A program made the translations under genes and the position numbers. The notes beneath the pieces are model-generated. The model searched no databases, was not told the origin of the DNA, and saw only the letters and a list, made by a program, of their open reading frames with translations. A stretch of 64,000 nt of DNA from Bin5 sp965242905 (GTDB taxonomy: Bacteria > Chloroflexota > Anaerolineae > Caldilineales > Caldilineaceae). The stretch spans positions 3,968,001 through 4,032,000 of the forward strand of contig CBDETM010000002.1 of the NCBI GenBank assembly GCA_965242905.1, read 5' to 3'. Below, in pieces: positions 16,640 to 25,774 of the stretch (positions are counted from its first letter, which is position 1; each line of letters begins with the position of its first letter).

Positions 16640-17677
16640 CGCGGTCAACCTGACACCGTAGCGCGCGGCCGCGGCGCAGATCTTGCCCCACGCCGTATCG
16701 TCAATCACGATGCCTTCCCGCATCCGCTGTTGACGTGTGCGGATCTCCGGCTCGCCCGGCGCCAGGATCTCGTCGAACCCGGCCGCCGGCTCCGAACCCT
16801 TGACGTGCTGCACCAGCCCTTCGACGTCGGCATAGAAGCCGTCGCCGTCCCTCAGTTTCTCAGGCTGGATCACAATTGCCAGAAATCCGTTGCCAATGCG
16901 GTTCACACCATCGCGGCTGCACCCTGCGCCCGACAGCGCGCCGGCCAAAATGTCGATGACAAAGGACAAACCAAATCCCTTGTGCCCGCCAAAGGGCAAT
17001 AGGGCGCCCTCAGGCGGCCCGACATAGGCCCCGGGGTCCGTCGTCGGATTGCCGTCCGCGTCAACAATGCATCCGGCCGGCGCCGGCACACCCCGATTCA
17101 GCATATCCTTCAGCTTGCCGTCGGCAATCGCCGACGTCGCCATGTCCAGCACCAGCGGCTCCCCATCCCTGCGCGGGATCCCCACGGAAATCGGGTTCGC
17201 CGACAGCCGCCGCCCGCGCCCGCCCCACGGCGCGGCCAGCTTGCCGCCCCCATGGGTATTGACGAACATCACCGTCACCAGCCCCTGCTCCGCCGCCAGG
17301 TAAGGATAATGCCCGACGCGCCCAATGTGCCCGCACCGGCTGACCGCGATGATGCCGACGCCGTTCTCCCGCGCCTTCTCCACCGCTACCTCGAACGCCT
17401 CCAGACCGATGACCTGGCCAAAGCCCCAGCCCCCCTCCATCACAGCCATGATATCGGTCTCGTGCACAATCGTTATGTGCTGACCTGGGACAACGTCGCC
17501 CGCTTCCATCCATTCCACATATTCCGGGATCCTCAGCACACCGTGTGAGTCGTGTCCGGCCAGGTTGGCCTGCACCAGGTGTTCCGCCACAGTCCGAGCC
17601 TCGCCTTGTTCCAAGCCGGCGGCCACGAAAACGTCTTCAGCGATGGCGGTCAGCTGATGAGGGGAAAACTTGGGCAT
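16631..17677 (-). CDS. Ldh family (Ldh_2, malate/L-lactate dehydrogenase-type) NAD(P)-dependent oxidoreductase
   Basis: 348 residues, full length for Ldh_2. Diagnostic stretches are GHDSHGVLRIPEYVEWMEAG near residue 40, the NAD-binding MFVNTHGGGKLAAPWGG, the ISVGIPRRDGEPLVLDMATSAIADGKL segment and PFGGHKGFGLSFVIDILAGALSG. This family reduces 2-oxo acids or cyclic imino acids (malate, sulfolactate, ureidoglycolate, delta-1-piperideine-2-carboxylate) in the cytoplasm. The substrate cannot be assigned here. It stands alone, convergent with the thiamine operon and not clearly joined to the TPR gene. Confidence 0.92.
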   Translation of the reverse strand: MPKFSPHQLTAIAEDVFVAAGLEQGEARTVAEHLVQANLAGHDSHGVLRIPEYVEWMEAGDVVPGQHITIVHETDIMAVMEGGWGFGQVIGLEAFEVAVEKARENGVGIIAVSRCGHIGRVGHYPYLAAEQGLVTVMFVNTHGGGKLAAPWGGRGRRLSANPISVGIPRRDGEPLVLDMATSAIADGKLKDMLNRGVPAPAGCIVDADGNPTTDPGAYVGPPEGALLPFGGHKGFGLSFVIDILAGALSGAGCSRDGVNRIGNGFLAIVIQPEKLRDGDGFYADVEGLVQHVKGSEPAAGFDEILAPGEPEIRTRQQRMREGIVIDDTAWGKICAAAARYGVRLTASE

Positions 17678-17761
17678 GCTCTTGTGTAGAACCGCTATGA
17701 AGTAAACTGGGCAGCCAACTTCCTCGGAAACCGTGGAAGAACTGTTTGGGCTGAGGTGCGC

Positions 17762-18835
17762 TCAGTATTGCTCAAACCAGAGTTGTCGAGCAAACCCCTC
17801 AAAGTCGATACTGCCGGCATTGGCGACGGCCACTTCTGCCGAATCCAGCGCGGCCGCTTTCTTCAGGTCGGCGAATGCGCCTTCGAATAGGCCAAGGTTG
17901 TCCTTGGCAAGTGCACGCTGGAGGTAGGCTTTGGCATAGTCGTGTTTGAGTTGGAGTGCCCGGTCATAATCGACGATCGCGTCCTGGAACCGACCAAGGT
18001 TGGCCCTGGCGAGGCCCCGGTGGAAGTAGGTGTGGGCACTGTCGGGCTTGGACAAGAGAACCTGGTCATAGTCGGCGATGGCAGACTGATATTGGCCCAT
18101 TTTCTCCCTTGCAAGGCCCCGGCTGAAGATGGCACTGACATGACCTGGTTGCAGCCCGAGGGCCAGGTTGTATTCGACGATGGCCTCCTGGTATCGACCT
18201 AATGCGGCCTTCGCATAGCCCCGACTGACGAATGCTGCAGCAAAGTCGGGTTTCAATTGGAGTGCCCGATCGAGATCGCCGAGGGCGTCCTCGCTCCGAC
18301 CAAGGTTAAGATTAGCGACACCGCGACCGTGATAGGCCCTGGCACTGTCAGGATCGTATTGGAGGGCCCTTTCAAAGTCGGCGAAAGCCTCCTGATGCAG
18401 ACCAATGCAGGTCCTGGCATTGCCCCGTTCCACGAAGGCATCAACATGGTCATGCTGCAGCCGCAAAGCTACGTCAAAGTCGGCAATGGCCTCCTCGAAC
18501 AACTTGAGGCCGCTCTTGGCAGCCCCCCGATAGTAGTAGGCATTAACAAGGTATGGTTCCAACAGGAGGGCCTGATCGAAATCCGCAATCGCCTCCTGGT
18601 ACCTACTACTCATGAGATGAGCGGCGCCCCTTCCGATGTAGCCGGTGCTAACGTCGGGCTGCAACTGGAGTGCCTTGTCGTACTCGGCGATGGCCTCATC
18701 GTACAGACCGAGGCCAAGATTAGCGTTGCCCTGAATGAAATAGTCTTCGGCACTTCCCTCTCTTTGATTTGCGGCGACCACGATACATGCCGCGGCAACG
18801 GCTAGCAACAAGACTCTTACTCTGTTTTTGCGCAC
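17762..18835 (-). CDS. Exported or membrane-anchored protein with nine TPR repeats
   Basis: 357 residues starting at GTG. An N-terminal hydrophobic stretch (VRVLLLAVAAACIVVAA) suggests a signal peptide or anchor. From residue ~30 to ~335 there are nine consecutive 34-residue tetratricopeptide repeats with the pattern A-x-x-x-RG-x-A-x-x-x-LG-x-Y-x-x-AI-x-D-x-x-x-AL-x-x-x-P. The repeats are unusually alike, pointing to recent internal duplication. TPR proteins scaffold protein complexes. No catalytic domain is visible, and the partner is unknown. Confidence 0.88.
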   Translation of the reverse strand: MRKNRVRVLLLAVAAACIVVAANQREGSAEDYFIQGNANLGLGLYDEAIAEYDKALQLQPDVSTGYIGRGAAHLMSSRYQEAIADFDQALLLEPYLVNAYYYRGAAKSGLKLFEEAIADFDVALRLQHDHVDAFVERGNARTCIGLHQEAFADFERALQYDPDSARAYHGRGVANLNLGRSEDALGDLDRALQLKPDFAAAFVSRGYAKAALGRYQEAIVEYNLALGLQPGHVSAIFSRGLAREKMGQYQSAIADYDQVLLSKPDSAHTYFHRGLARANLGRFQDAIVDYDRALQLKHDYAKAYLQRALAKDNLGLFEGAFADLKKAAALDSAEVAVANAGSIDFEGFARQLWFEQY

Positions 18836-18955
18836 TTTATTAGTGCCCTTTCACATGCAGCGGGTCTGGGCAACCCGGCCATGCGACCATCCGCCAATGC
18901 AGCAGATCCGCGCAATCACGGCGAGAGATTCGCTGATCGTCTGATCATAGGGCTG

Positions 18956-20230
18956 TCAGCCACCCAGGAACAGCCGGATCGGCGCCTCCAACAGTTCTTT
19001 CACCCTCTTCAAGTAGAGCGCGCACTCAGCGCCGTCCGTCACCCGGTGATCGGCCGAAATCGTCATCTGCATGACCGTGCGCACCACCACCTGACCCCCC
19101 TCGACGACCGCGGTCTCCCTGGCAGTTGCCACCGCCAGAATCGCGGCCTGTGGCGGGTTGATGATCGCGGCAAAGTGATCGGTGTCGTAACCGCCCAGAT
19201 TGCTGATCGTAAAGGTGCTGCCCGATACATCCTCCGGCCTGGCCCTGCCCGCACGCGCCCTCTCGATCATGGCTCGATTCTCGCGGGCGATCTCCCCTAT
19301 CGGCCTGCTGTCCGTCTGCCGCGTGGTGACCGTCAGCACGCCCCCTTCCACCGCCACCGCCGCGCCGATATTGATGTCAGTGTGAACATCGATGCGGTCG
19401 TCCACGTAGGACGCGTTCAGGTTGGGGAATTCGCGCAGCGCCAGAGCCGCCGCTTTCACCACCAAATCGTTGACCGTAACCTGCGCATCCGCTGGAAAGG
19501 CTACATTGTACTGCCTCCTCAGTGCCAGCGCGTCATCCATCGTGACCGAATTGGTGATGTAAAAGTGAGGGATCGTCTGCTTGCTTTGGCTCATGCGCCG
19601 CGCTATCGTCCGCCGCAGCGGCGAAGCGGCAGTCCCTACGGATGGAGGACGGTCGCCGTCAACTGACGGGCGCCGCACGACCTCCTCGATCGCCCCGGGA
19701 CGGGCCTCGGCCAGATGATTCTCCACATCCCCGCGCAGAATTCGACCTCCGGGACCGCTACCGGCCACACGCCGTAAGTCCAGATTGTGCTCGTGGGCCA
19801 TGCGCAGTGCGATTGGTGTCGCCAGTAAGCCATTGCCCGCAGGCGCTGCAGGCACGCGACGCACTGGTTCACTCTCTTGCGGCGCGGCCGGCAAAGGAGT
19901 GGATGGCGTCTTCGCTTCCGGTGGCTTTGGCGGTGGTGGGGCAGGCTCTTCGGCAGGAGCTGGAGCAAGCGCGGGCGCGGCGGAAAGTTCGTCGGCCTCA
20001 CCAATCCGGGCAATCGGCGCACCCTCTGCGACGCTTTCTCCCGGCTGAATGAGGTGCTCCAGCAGCACCCCCGCAACCGGCGACTCCACCTCCAACGTCA
20101 CCTTGTCCGACTCAAACTCTGCGATTGGTTCGCCCGCCTGTACCGCGTCGCCCACGCCCTTCAACCAGACCGAAAGCTCACCTTCATCGGCCTCAAAACC
20201 CAGGTCGGGCATGGGGATTATCTCGGCCAC
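18956..20230 (-). CDS. Dihydrolipoamide acyltransferase, E2 of a 2-oxo acid dehydrogenase complex
   Basis: 424 residues with the standard E2 layout. A lipoyl domain spans residues 1-78 with the lipoylated Lys in ESDKVTLEVESP (~43). An Ala/Pro-rich linker (~80-130) follows, then a peripheral subunit-binding domain (ATPIALRMAHEHNLDLRRVAGSGPGGRILRGDV) and the acyltransferase core ending in ADHRVTDGAECALYLKRVKELL, which holds the catalytic His and Asp. It should transfer the acyl group from E1 to CoA. The E1 gene lies 81 nt upstream on the same strand. No E3 (dihydrolipoyl dehydrogenase) gene is in the window. Confidence 0.93.
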   Translation of the reverse strand: MAEIIPMPDLGFEADEGELSVWLKGVGDAVQAGEPIAEFESDKVTLEVESPVAGVLLEHLIQPGESVAEGAPIARIGEADELSAAPALAPAPAEEPAPPPPKPPEAKTPSTPLPAAPQESEPVRRVPAAPAGNGLLATPIALRMAHEHNLDLRRVAGSGPGGRILRGDVENHLAEARPGAIEEVVRRPSVDGDRPPSVGTAASPLRRTIARRMSQSKQTIPHFYITNSVTMDDALALRRQYNVAFPADAQVTVNDLVVKAAALALREFPNLNASYVDDRIDVHTDINIGAAVAVEGGVLTVTTRQTDSRPIGEIARENRAMIERARAGRARPEDVSGSTFTISNLGGYDTDHFAAIINPPQAAILAVATARETAVVEGGQVVVRTVMQMTISADHRVTDGAECALYLKRVKELLEAPIRLFLGG

Positions 20231-20311
20231 GAATCCCTCCCATTAACGGTAACGGCAGCCAGCCGCAGACCGTCTCTCATACACAAATGTAGACCTGTTG
20301 GCCCTTCGGTC

Positions 20312-22744
20312 TTACCCAAACTCCGTTCGATTCAGTCCCACCAGCGCCGCCTCGAAAATCGCCTGGCTGTCAATCCCGAAGTGACGGTAGAGATCAGCCG
20401 GCGTTCCCGACTGTCCGAAATCGTCCACGCCAAGCGGTATCAGGTAGCTGCCGAACAGGCTGCCCAGCCACGCCAGATTGTGCGACGCCCCGTCCTGCAC
20501 CGTGACGATCGGGGCCTGGCGCTCGTTCGGGGGGATCAGCCACGAGAGCAGCCGGCTTGGCTCTCTGCCCGGCCTGCGTCCCCACTGCGCCGCCCGCCAG
20601 TTTTCAAAAAGACGGCGGGGACTGGAAATGTTCAGCACATTGACCGCAATGCCTTCCGCCTGCAGCATCTCCGCCGCCTCCATCGCCTCCGCCAGCATGA
20701 TTCCGCTTGAGGCGATATGGACCAGCGATCGAGGATCTGCTTCAGGCGTGGCCGTCTTCCAGTCCAGCAGTCTGAAACCGCCTTCGAGCACCTGGCGGCG
20801 AAGTTCGGTGGCGCCGAGACGCTCCATCGCCGGCTCAAGCAGCGACTGATCCGTCGGCTTCGTAGAAAGGCGCAGATAGGTCGCCCTGCCATCCACGTCG
20901 CGGCAGCACTGACGCACCGCCTCCAGCATGATCCAGACCAGCTCCTGCGCAAAACAGGGCTCATAGCTGTTCAGATTCGGCAGCTCCGCGCCCAGCGAGG
21001 GGGTCACAGTAGACTGGTGCGCGCCGCCCTCCGGGGCCAGGCTGACACCCGAAGGCGTGCCCACAATGATAAAGCGGGAACCGGCGTAGAGGCCGTAGAT
21101 AAACGAGTCCAGCCCCCGCAGCACAAACGGATCGTATACCGTGCCGATCGGGATCAACTGCTGGCCGTTCAACTCCGCCGAGAGGCCCAGCATCGCCAGC
21201 ATCATGAAGAGATTCATCTCCGAAATGCCCAGCTCGATATGCTGGCCGTCGGGCCCGTAGTGATAACTCAGCCCCCGGTTCTCCTCCAGTTCGTAAATCT
21301 CCTTGTCGGTCAGGGAAAAGACGCCCTGTTTGGCGATCCAGCCCGACAGGTTCGTTGACGTGGAGACATCCGGCGAAGTGGTGACCAGGCGCGGCGCCAG
21401 CTTCGGATCGCGGCTCATGCTCACCAGGATCTGGCCGAACGACTGCTGCGTGCTGAGCATGCCATGCATACGCGCCGGCACGCTTTCGGGAACGTCCTCA
21501 GCCGAAAGACCTGCGGGAAGCTCTGCCGCGCCGTTCACGTTCTGCGGGGCTGCGGCGACCTCTCCATTCGGGGCAGGGTACAGCTGTTGGGCGATTTCCG
21601 TGCAGAGCGCCCCCTCCTCCGAATCCGGGTCAAAAGCGGCCCATTCATCGTCGCCGGGGATCGACAGCTCCTCGGCCAGGGCCGACATCTCTTCAACGCT
21701 CAGCAATTTCGAATGATTGTGCGGGTCGCCGGCAATCGGCAGCCGCCAGCCCTTTATCGTATAGGCGAATATCACCGTGGGCCGGTCTGCCGTGGCGTCG
21801 GCCTCTTCAAGGACGCCAATCATTTCGTGGAGGTCATGGCCGCCCAGGTTGCCGACCACGCCGGGCAGCTCCTCATTGCTTATCGGCGCCAGCAGCTCCT
21901 CCAGGTGCGGGTCCCTGTGCCCGTTTACCGTCACAAAACGCCGGCGCAACTCATCGCCCGGCAGCCGTACCAGCAACTGGTACTCCTCGTTGCTCATGTC
22001 GTCGATGCGTTTGCGAACCAGCTCCCCGTTTTCCTTTGCAAACAGATTCTGCAGTTTGCGTCCGTACTTCGCCTCCAACACCTGCCAGCCCCAACTGTCG
22101 AACATCGCCTTCAGCGTCCCCGCGCGGATGCCGGGGACCACCCGGTCCAGACTCTGCCGGTTCAGGTCCACGATCCAGATGGTGTTGGCCAGTTCATCCA
22201 TCCATTCATCGAATACCGCTTCCCAGACATTGCCCTCGTCCAGCTCCGCATCGCCGATGATGGCAATGAAGCGATTGGAAGTCACGTCGCCAAAGTGCAT
22301 CTTGGCATAGTAGTGGGACAATCCGGCAAAGGCCGGCGCCACCGCACCCAGCCCCACCGAACCGGTGGAAAAATCAACCGGGTCGGGGTCTTTGGTCCGG
22401 CTTGGATAGGCCTGCAGGCCGCCAAATGCGCGCAGCGTGGTCAGATATTCGCGGGGCAGTTGCCCGAGGAGATATTGAATGGCGTGAAAGACCGGCGAAG
22501 CGTGCGGCTTGACCGACACCTTGTCCCCGTGCTTGAGCAGGTGAAAATAGAGCGCGGTCATGATCGTCACCATGCTCGCCGACGAGGCCTGGTGCCCCCC
22601 AACCTTGACGCCGTCCCGCTGCGGACGAACGCTGTTGGCCTCGTGCACGATCCGCATCGACAGCCACATGATGCGTTCCTGAATCCGGTTCAGTGTGTCC
22701 AGATACTCTGATGTCAGCTTCATTGGCGAATTCGGCCCATGCAA
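20312..22744 (-). CDS. Pyruvate dehydrogenase E1 component, homodimeric AceE/transketolase-like
   Basis: 810 residues (803 if the second Met at 22723 is used; neither start has a good Shine-Dalgarno). The thiamine-diphosphate motif GDAELDEGNVWEAVFDEWMDELANTIWIVDLNRQ lies near residues 165-200, and GGHQASSASMVTIMTALYFH near 50. A central transketolase pyrimidine-binding domain and a C-terminal TK_C region follow. This is the single-chain E1 type rather than split alpha/beta subunits. It decarboxylates a 2-oxo acid (pyruvate most likely) and passes the acetyl group to the E2 encoded next. Its cofactor links it to the riboswitch-controlled thiamine operon. Confidence 0.9.
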   Translation of the reverse strand: MHGPNSPMKLTSEYLDTLNRIQERIMWLSMRIVHEANSVRPQRDGVKVGGHQASSASMVTIMTALYFHLLKHGDKVSVKPHASPVFHAIQYLLGQLPREYLTTLRAFGGLQAYPSRTKDPDPVDFSTGSVGLGAVAPAFAGLSHYYAKMHFGDVTSNRFIAIIGDAELDEGNVWEAVFDEWMDELANTIWIVDLNRQSLDRVVPGIRAGTLKAMFDSWGWQVLEAKYGRKLQNLFAKENGELVRKRIDDMSNEEYQLLVRLPGDELRRRFVTVNGHRDPHLEELLAPISNEELPGVVGNLGGHDLHEMIGVLEEADATADRPTVIFAYTIKGWRLPIAGDPHNHSKLLSVEEMSALAEELSIPGDDEWAAFDPDSEEGALCTEIAQQLYPAPNGEVAAAPQNVNGAAELPAGLSAEDVPESVPARMHGMLSTQQSFGQILVSMSRDPKLAPRLVTTSPDVSTSTNLSGWIAKQGVFSLTDKEIYELEENRGLSYHYGPDGQHIELGISEMNLFMMLAMLGLSAELNGQQLIPIGTVYDPFVLRGLDSFIYGLYAGSRFIIVGTPSGVSLAPEGGAHQSTVTPSLGAELPNLNSYEPCFAQELVWIMLEAVRQCCRDVDGRATYLRLSTKPTDQSLLEPAMERLGATELRRQVLEGGFRLLDWKTATPEADPRSLVHIASSGIMLAEAMEAAEMLQAEGIAVNVLNISSPRRLFENWRAAQWGRRPGREPSRLLSWLIPPNERQAPIVTVQDGASHNLAWLGSLFGSYLIPLGVDDFGQSGTPADLYRHFGIDSQAIFEAALVGLNRTEFG

Positions 22745-22832
22745 ACCGGTATCATCCTACACTCAAAAACGGGAACCCGGCTGTGTACATATGGTTACGT
22801 CCTGCCACAAGTTTCAGCGCTCACTTCTTGGG

Positions 22833-22841
22833 ATTATACCA
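22833..22841 (-). promoter_or_regulatory. Possible extended -10 promoter of the E1-E2 operon
   Basis: On the minus strand TGGTATAAT (22841-22833) is a perfect -10 box with an extended TGn motif, about 90-110 nt upstream of the E1 start. No convincing -35 box is present at 16-18 nt. Confidence 0.4.
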
Positions 22842-23007
22842 TATCCCGGTTGGTCGCGGCCGGTGTTTCGTAAATCGGCGTGCATCCCAAAATGGGGGCG
22901 AACTTTCCTATACCTCGGGTAGCAAAGGAGTGATTTCCAGTACGCGTTAAACTCTGACGCAGGGGAAGCGCCGCCTCTGACCACTGACCACTGACCACTG
23001 CAGTTCT

Positions 23008-23072
23008 GGGCGGTCGGGCCTATTCGGCCCTCCCTTGTGCGGGGGCTCCGCCCCCGCAACGCCCCCTCTCCT
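23008..23072 (+). repeat. Dispersed repeat core, copy 2
   Basis: Same 65-bp double-hairpin element as copies 1 and 5, here directly adjoining a 50-bp tandem array. It is preceded by a short direct repeat (GACCACT, three times near 22978-22998). Confidence 0.9.
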
Positions 23073-23081
23073 AATGCCTTG

Positions 23082-23445
23082 CCACCTTGGCGCCTCGTTG
23101 CGATCACGTGTCTATGCCACCAGTCGCTCATCCACCTTGGCGCCTCGTTGCGATCACGTGTCTATGCCACCAGTCGCTCATCCACCTTGGCGCCTCGTTG
23201 CGATCACGTGTCTATGCCACCAGTCGCTCACCCACCTTGGCGCCTCGTTGCGATCACGTGTCTATGCCACCAGTCGCTCATCCACCTTGGCGCCTCGTTG
23301 CGATCACGTGTCTATGCCACCAGTCGCTCATCCACCTTGGCGCCTCGTTGCGATCACGTATCTATGCCACCGGTCGCTCACCTACCTTGGCGCCTCGTTG
23401 CGATCACGTATCTATGCCACCGGTCGCTCATCCACCTTGGCGCCG
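23082..23445 (+). repeat. Tandem array of a 50-bp unit (seven copies plus a partial eighth)
   Basis: Units begin at 23082, 23132, 23182, 23232, 23282, 23332 and 23382, with a truncated one at 23432. The unit starts CCACCTTGGCGCCTCGTTGC and contains the palindrome CACGTG. The last two full units carry CACGTA and CACCGG instead of CACGTG and CACCAG. Units are contiguous with no spacers, so it is not a CRISPR array. All three forward frames stay open through the array, but 50 is not a multiple of three, so coding is unlikely. Confidence 0.95.
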
Positions 23446-23453
23446 CCCCTAAC

Positions 23454-23500
23454 GGTAGGGGCAGGCCTTGTGCCTGCCCTTTCTCGCCCCAATATTGGAC
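23454..23500 (+). repeat. Second small dispersed repeat with hairpin
   Basis: GGGCAGGC-CTTGT-GCCTGCCC (23459-23481) forms an 8-bp hairpin followed by TTTCT. A related sequence ending in the same GGCCTTGTGCCTGCCC is at 7667-7682. It lies just past the 3' end of the minus-strand cluster and could serve as a terminator. Confidence 0.55.
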
Positions 23501-23518
23501 TGCACCCGCGCACCCCCT

Positions 23519-24202
23519 CTAACGGTCCTCGCATGCGTTCTGCGGCTCGTATCCGATCACCCGGCGCCCGTGCTCCATGTCATAAAGCGGCCAGTCGCCT
23601 CCCGAGACGCCGAAAACCACCTCGTACTCGACGTCCGGGTGGATCACCGCCCGCTCAAATACACGCACCAGGTCCGCGTGGCTCAGGTGGTGCGGATGCT
23701 CCGCCTGCGGCCGGTCCGCGCGCACGTTGCCGATGCGCACCGACACGCACTCCAGACCGAACCGGTTGGCATACATATAACACAGGTTCTCGCCGAAAAC
23801 CTTGCTGATCGAATAGTAGCTCTCCGGGCGGGGCGGCATGTCGATCGTGCGCGTAATATCCTCTGGGTAGTGAGCCAGCAGCCCCGCGCGGCTGGCAAAG
23901 ACAACGCGCCGAACGTTATTCTGCCGCGCCGCCTCGAACAGGTTGTAGGTCCCGATGATATTGCTGTTCAGAATCTCTTCCCACGGCGCCGAACCCAACG
24001 GGTTGCCTGCCAGGTGGACGACCGCCTCCATGCCCTCCGTCGCCCTGGCCACCGCCTCGAAATCGGTCAGTTCACCGACGACAACGTCTTCAAGATCAGG
24101 AACCGGCACGCGGTCGAAGGCCCGCAACGGATAGCGGCCGCGCAGACCGTTCACCAGCACCGTGCCGACTGCGCCCGCGGCGCCCGTAATCAGAACTCTC
24201 AT
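23519..24202 (-). CDS. NAD-dependent epimerase/dehydratase family protein, uronate dehydrogenase-like
   Basis: Start 24202 is chosen because GGGAGAAG lies 4 nt upstream; an earlier in-frame start at 24229 would overlap the preceding gene. The 227-residue extended SDR opens with RVLITGAAGAVGTVL (Rossmann loop GxxGxxG), has VVHLAGNPLG, FASRAGLLAHY and the catalytic YYSISK. It ends soon after a short substrate domain, as in NAD-dependent uronate dehydrogenases. It may oxidise a hexuronate to the aldarolactone. Last gene of a five-gene minus-strand cluster. Confidence 0.85.
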   Translation of the reverse strand: MRVLITGAAGAVGTVLVNGLRGRYPLRAFDRVPVPDLEDVVVGELTDFEAVARATEGMEAVVHLAGNPLGSAPWEEILNSNIIGTYNLFEAARQNNVRRVVFASRAGLLAHYPEDITRTIDMPPRPESYYSISKVFGENLCYMYANRFGLECVSVRIGNVRADRPQAEHPHHLSHADLVRVFERAVIHPDVEYEVVFGVSGGDWPLYDMEHGRRVIGYEPQNACEDR

Positions 24203-24212
24203 CAACTTCTCC

Positions 24213-24947
24213 CTATCTCGCTGCGACAATTAAGTAGGTCAGCCACGTCTCGACACTATTGGTTAAATGGTAGGTCGTTCCCGGCAGCAGGTGAATGGCG
24301 TCACCTTCTCGGACGGCTGTCACTTTGCCATTGGCAACCAGTGTGCCTTCCCCGGCCAGGATGTAGTAAATCTGGTCAAGGTCCTGCGAGTTGCGTTCGG
24401 CGGACCGTCGCCGCGGCTGCACCATCTCCCGATCGATAAAGGCCAGCCCGCGCAGGCAACCGCCTTCCCCCTCCGTCTCGGGCTCCAGCAGATGCCAGCG
24501 CACCGCCCCCAGGCCGTCGCTGACCGGTGCCGCATCGCGCCAGTTGCGACTCACGAACCGTCCGCCGTCCCCGTCAACCGGCATGTTGATCACGTGGTGC
24601 AGCAGCCAGCCTTCCGCCGGGTTGAATAGCTGGTGGTACTGCCCCGATGGCAGGTAGATAATGTCGCCCTCCTCCACCGGCGACAGAACATCTCCGCACA
24701 AAATCTGACCCGCGCCGTCGATAATATAGTAGAGCTGCTCGCGATTCTCATGTTTGTGGTAGTCCGACTGCTTGCGCCCCTGCACCGCGTGCACGGTGAA
24801 AACCCCCAGCTTCTCCAGCGTCCCGTGTTGCGAAGACTGCCCGGCGCCGTCCCCGCCCGCCGGCCTGGGCTGAAGGCAACTCCAGACGATCGCGCTGTCA
24901 TGGGCGACAACCGGCTGCGCCTCGCGCCAGTTCACAACTGTTGGCAT
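24213..24947 (-). CDS. Bicupin protein
   Basis: 244 residues with two cupin domains. The first (~45-115) has the metal-ligand pattern HKHENREQLYYIIDGAGQILCGD ... YLPSGQYHQLFN. The second (~175-240) keeps the shape (LDQIYYILAGEGTLVANG ... LLPGTTYHLTN) but lacks the first HxH pair, so only the N-terminal cupin looks able to bind metal well. Possible roles are sugar-acid isomerase, dioxygenase or a sensor. Located between PhyH and the uronate-dehydrogenase-like gene, 10 nt from the latter. Confidence 0.85.
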   Translation of the reverse strand: MPTVVNWREAQPVVAHDSAIVWSCLQPRPAGGDGAGQSSQHGTLEKLGVFTVHAVQGRKQSDYHKHENREQLYYIIDGAGQILCGDVLSPVEEGDIIYLPSGQYHQLFNPAEGWLLHHVINMPVDGDGGRFVSRNWRDAAPVSDGLGAVRWHLLEPETEGEGGCLRGLAFIDREMVQPRRRSAERNSQDLDQIYYILAGEGTLVANGKVTAVREGDAIHLLPGTTYHLTNSVETWLTYLIVAAR

Positions 24948-24988
24948 GGTTCAGACTCCCGTATGAGCATAGGATCCCCCCGGACCTA

Positions 24989-25759
24989 TTAAGGCCAGTC
25001 CTCGACCGGCAACGACTCAGTCATCTGCCTGATGCGCGGTCGTGCGCGGTCCACAAACGACTGGTGAAAGGAGAAAGCCCCGTGTTTTCTCAACGCCTCA
25101 TAGTGGCGGCCCAGCGACGGTTTCTCAGCAAACTTCAGCGCGATGAATCGCCGGTCCACCTGCTTGCCGAAGACGGCATGATACAGGTACTGATTGAAGA
25201 AAACCGCGTCACCCGGCTCGACCTCCAGCGCACAACCGGGCAGTTCCGGTCCGGACACGCCAAAGGGCATCACCTCCGGCCGCGACTGAATGTGGTTGAG
25301 CCTTTCAAGCCGATCATAAAACGGCTTTCGATGCGAACCCGGCATCACGCGCAGCGCACCCGCTTCCTTCTTCGTAGGCGTCAGGTACAACATCACCTTG
25401 ATGCGCACGTAGTCCGGCTCCTCTTCCCCGGGCCGGTCGCAATGCCACGCGTGGCTCTGCGTCTCGTTGAAGCTGCCCTTGTTGCCCTCGGAGCCGCCCC
25501 ACACGAAACCTGCCCCCAGCAGCTGTTCAATCGTCACGTAGATACGGTCGTCTTCCACGAGCCCGGAGAGATCGCGGCTCGATTCAAGGAAGGGTGCAAT
25601 ATGCTGGTACTCTCCCAGGTCAGGCCCCCCGCCCCGCTCCTCGCGCCATAGAACGTCGGCCGCGCTGCGAATATCGTCAATCTCCTTCGACGAAAAAAGC
25701 CGCGGCAGCAGGAGAAAGCCGAACGTCTCAAAATGGGCAATCTGTTGGTCGCTGAGCAT
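24989..25759 (-). CDS. Phytanoyl-CoA dioxygenase (PhyH) family protein
   Basis: 256 residues. The iron site is His106-x-Asp108 (HAWHCDRPG) and His194 (LYHAVFG), with Arg204 (DRRFIALKF) for the 2-oxoglutarate carboxylate. The opening FETFGFLLLPRLFSSKEIDDIR is the usual PhyH N-terminus. The protein should hydroxylate a small molecule using 2-oxoglutarate and O2 in the cytoplasm. It lies in a catabolic cluster with aldolase, cupin and uronate-dehydrogenase-like genes, so the substrate may be a modified sugar or natural product. Confidence 0.92.
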   Translation of the reverse strand: MLSDQQIAHFETFGFLLLPRLFSSKEIDDIRSAADVLWREERGGGPDLGEYQHIAPFLESSRDLSGLVEDDRIYVTIEQLLGAGFVWGGSEGNKGSFNETQSHAWHCDRPGEEEPDYVRIKVMLYLTPTKKEAGALRVMPGSHRKPFYDRLERLNHIQSRPEVMPFGVSGPELPGCALEVEPGDAVFFNQYLYHAVFGKQVDRRFIALKFAEKPSLGRHYEALRKHGAFSFHQSFVDRARPRIRQMTESLPVEDWP

Positions 25760-25774
25760 TATCCGCCCCCTGTC

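Noticed and set aside
21464..22711. 415-codon plus-strand frame
   Set aside because: Lies wholly antisense to the E1 gene, whose protein motifs are clear. The antisense translation has no recognisable domain.
23082..23445. CRISPR array
   Set aside because: Units of 50 bp follow each other directly with no unique spacers, and no cas gene is present.
23035..23808. 257-codon plus-strand frame across the 50-bp array
   Set aside because: It runs through the repeat core and array and then antisense through the uronate-dehydrogenase-like gene, giving only repeats and Arg/Pro-rich shadow sequence.
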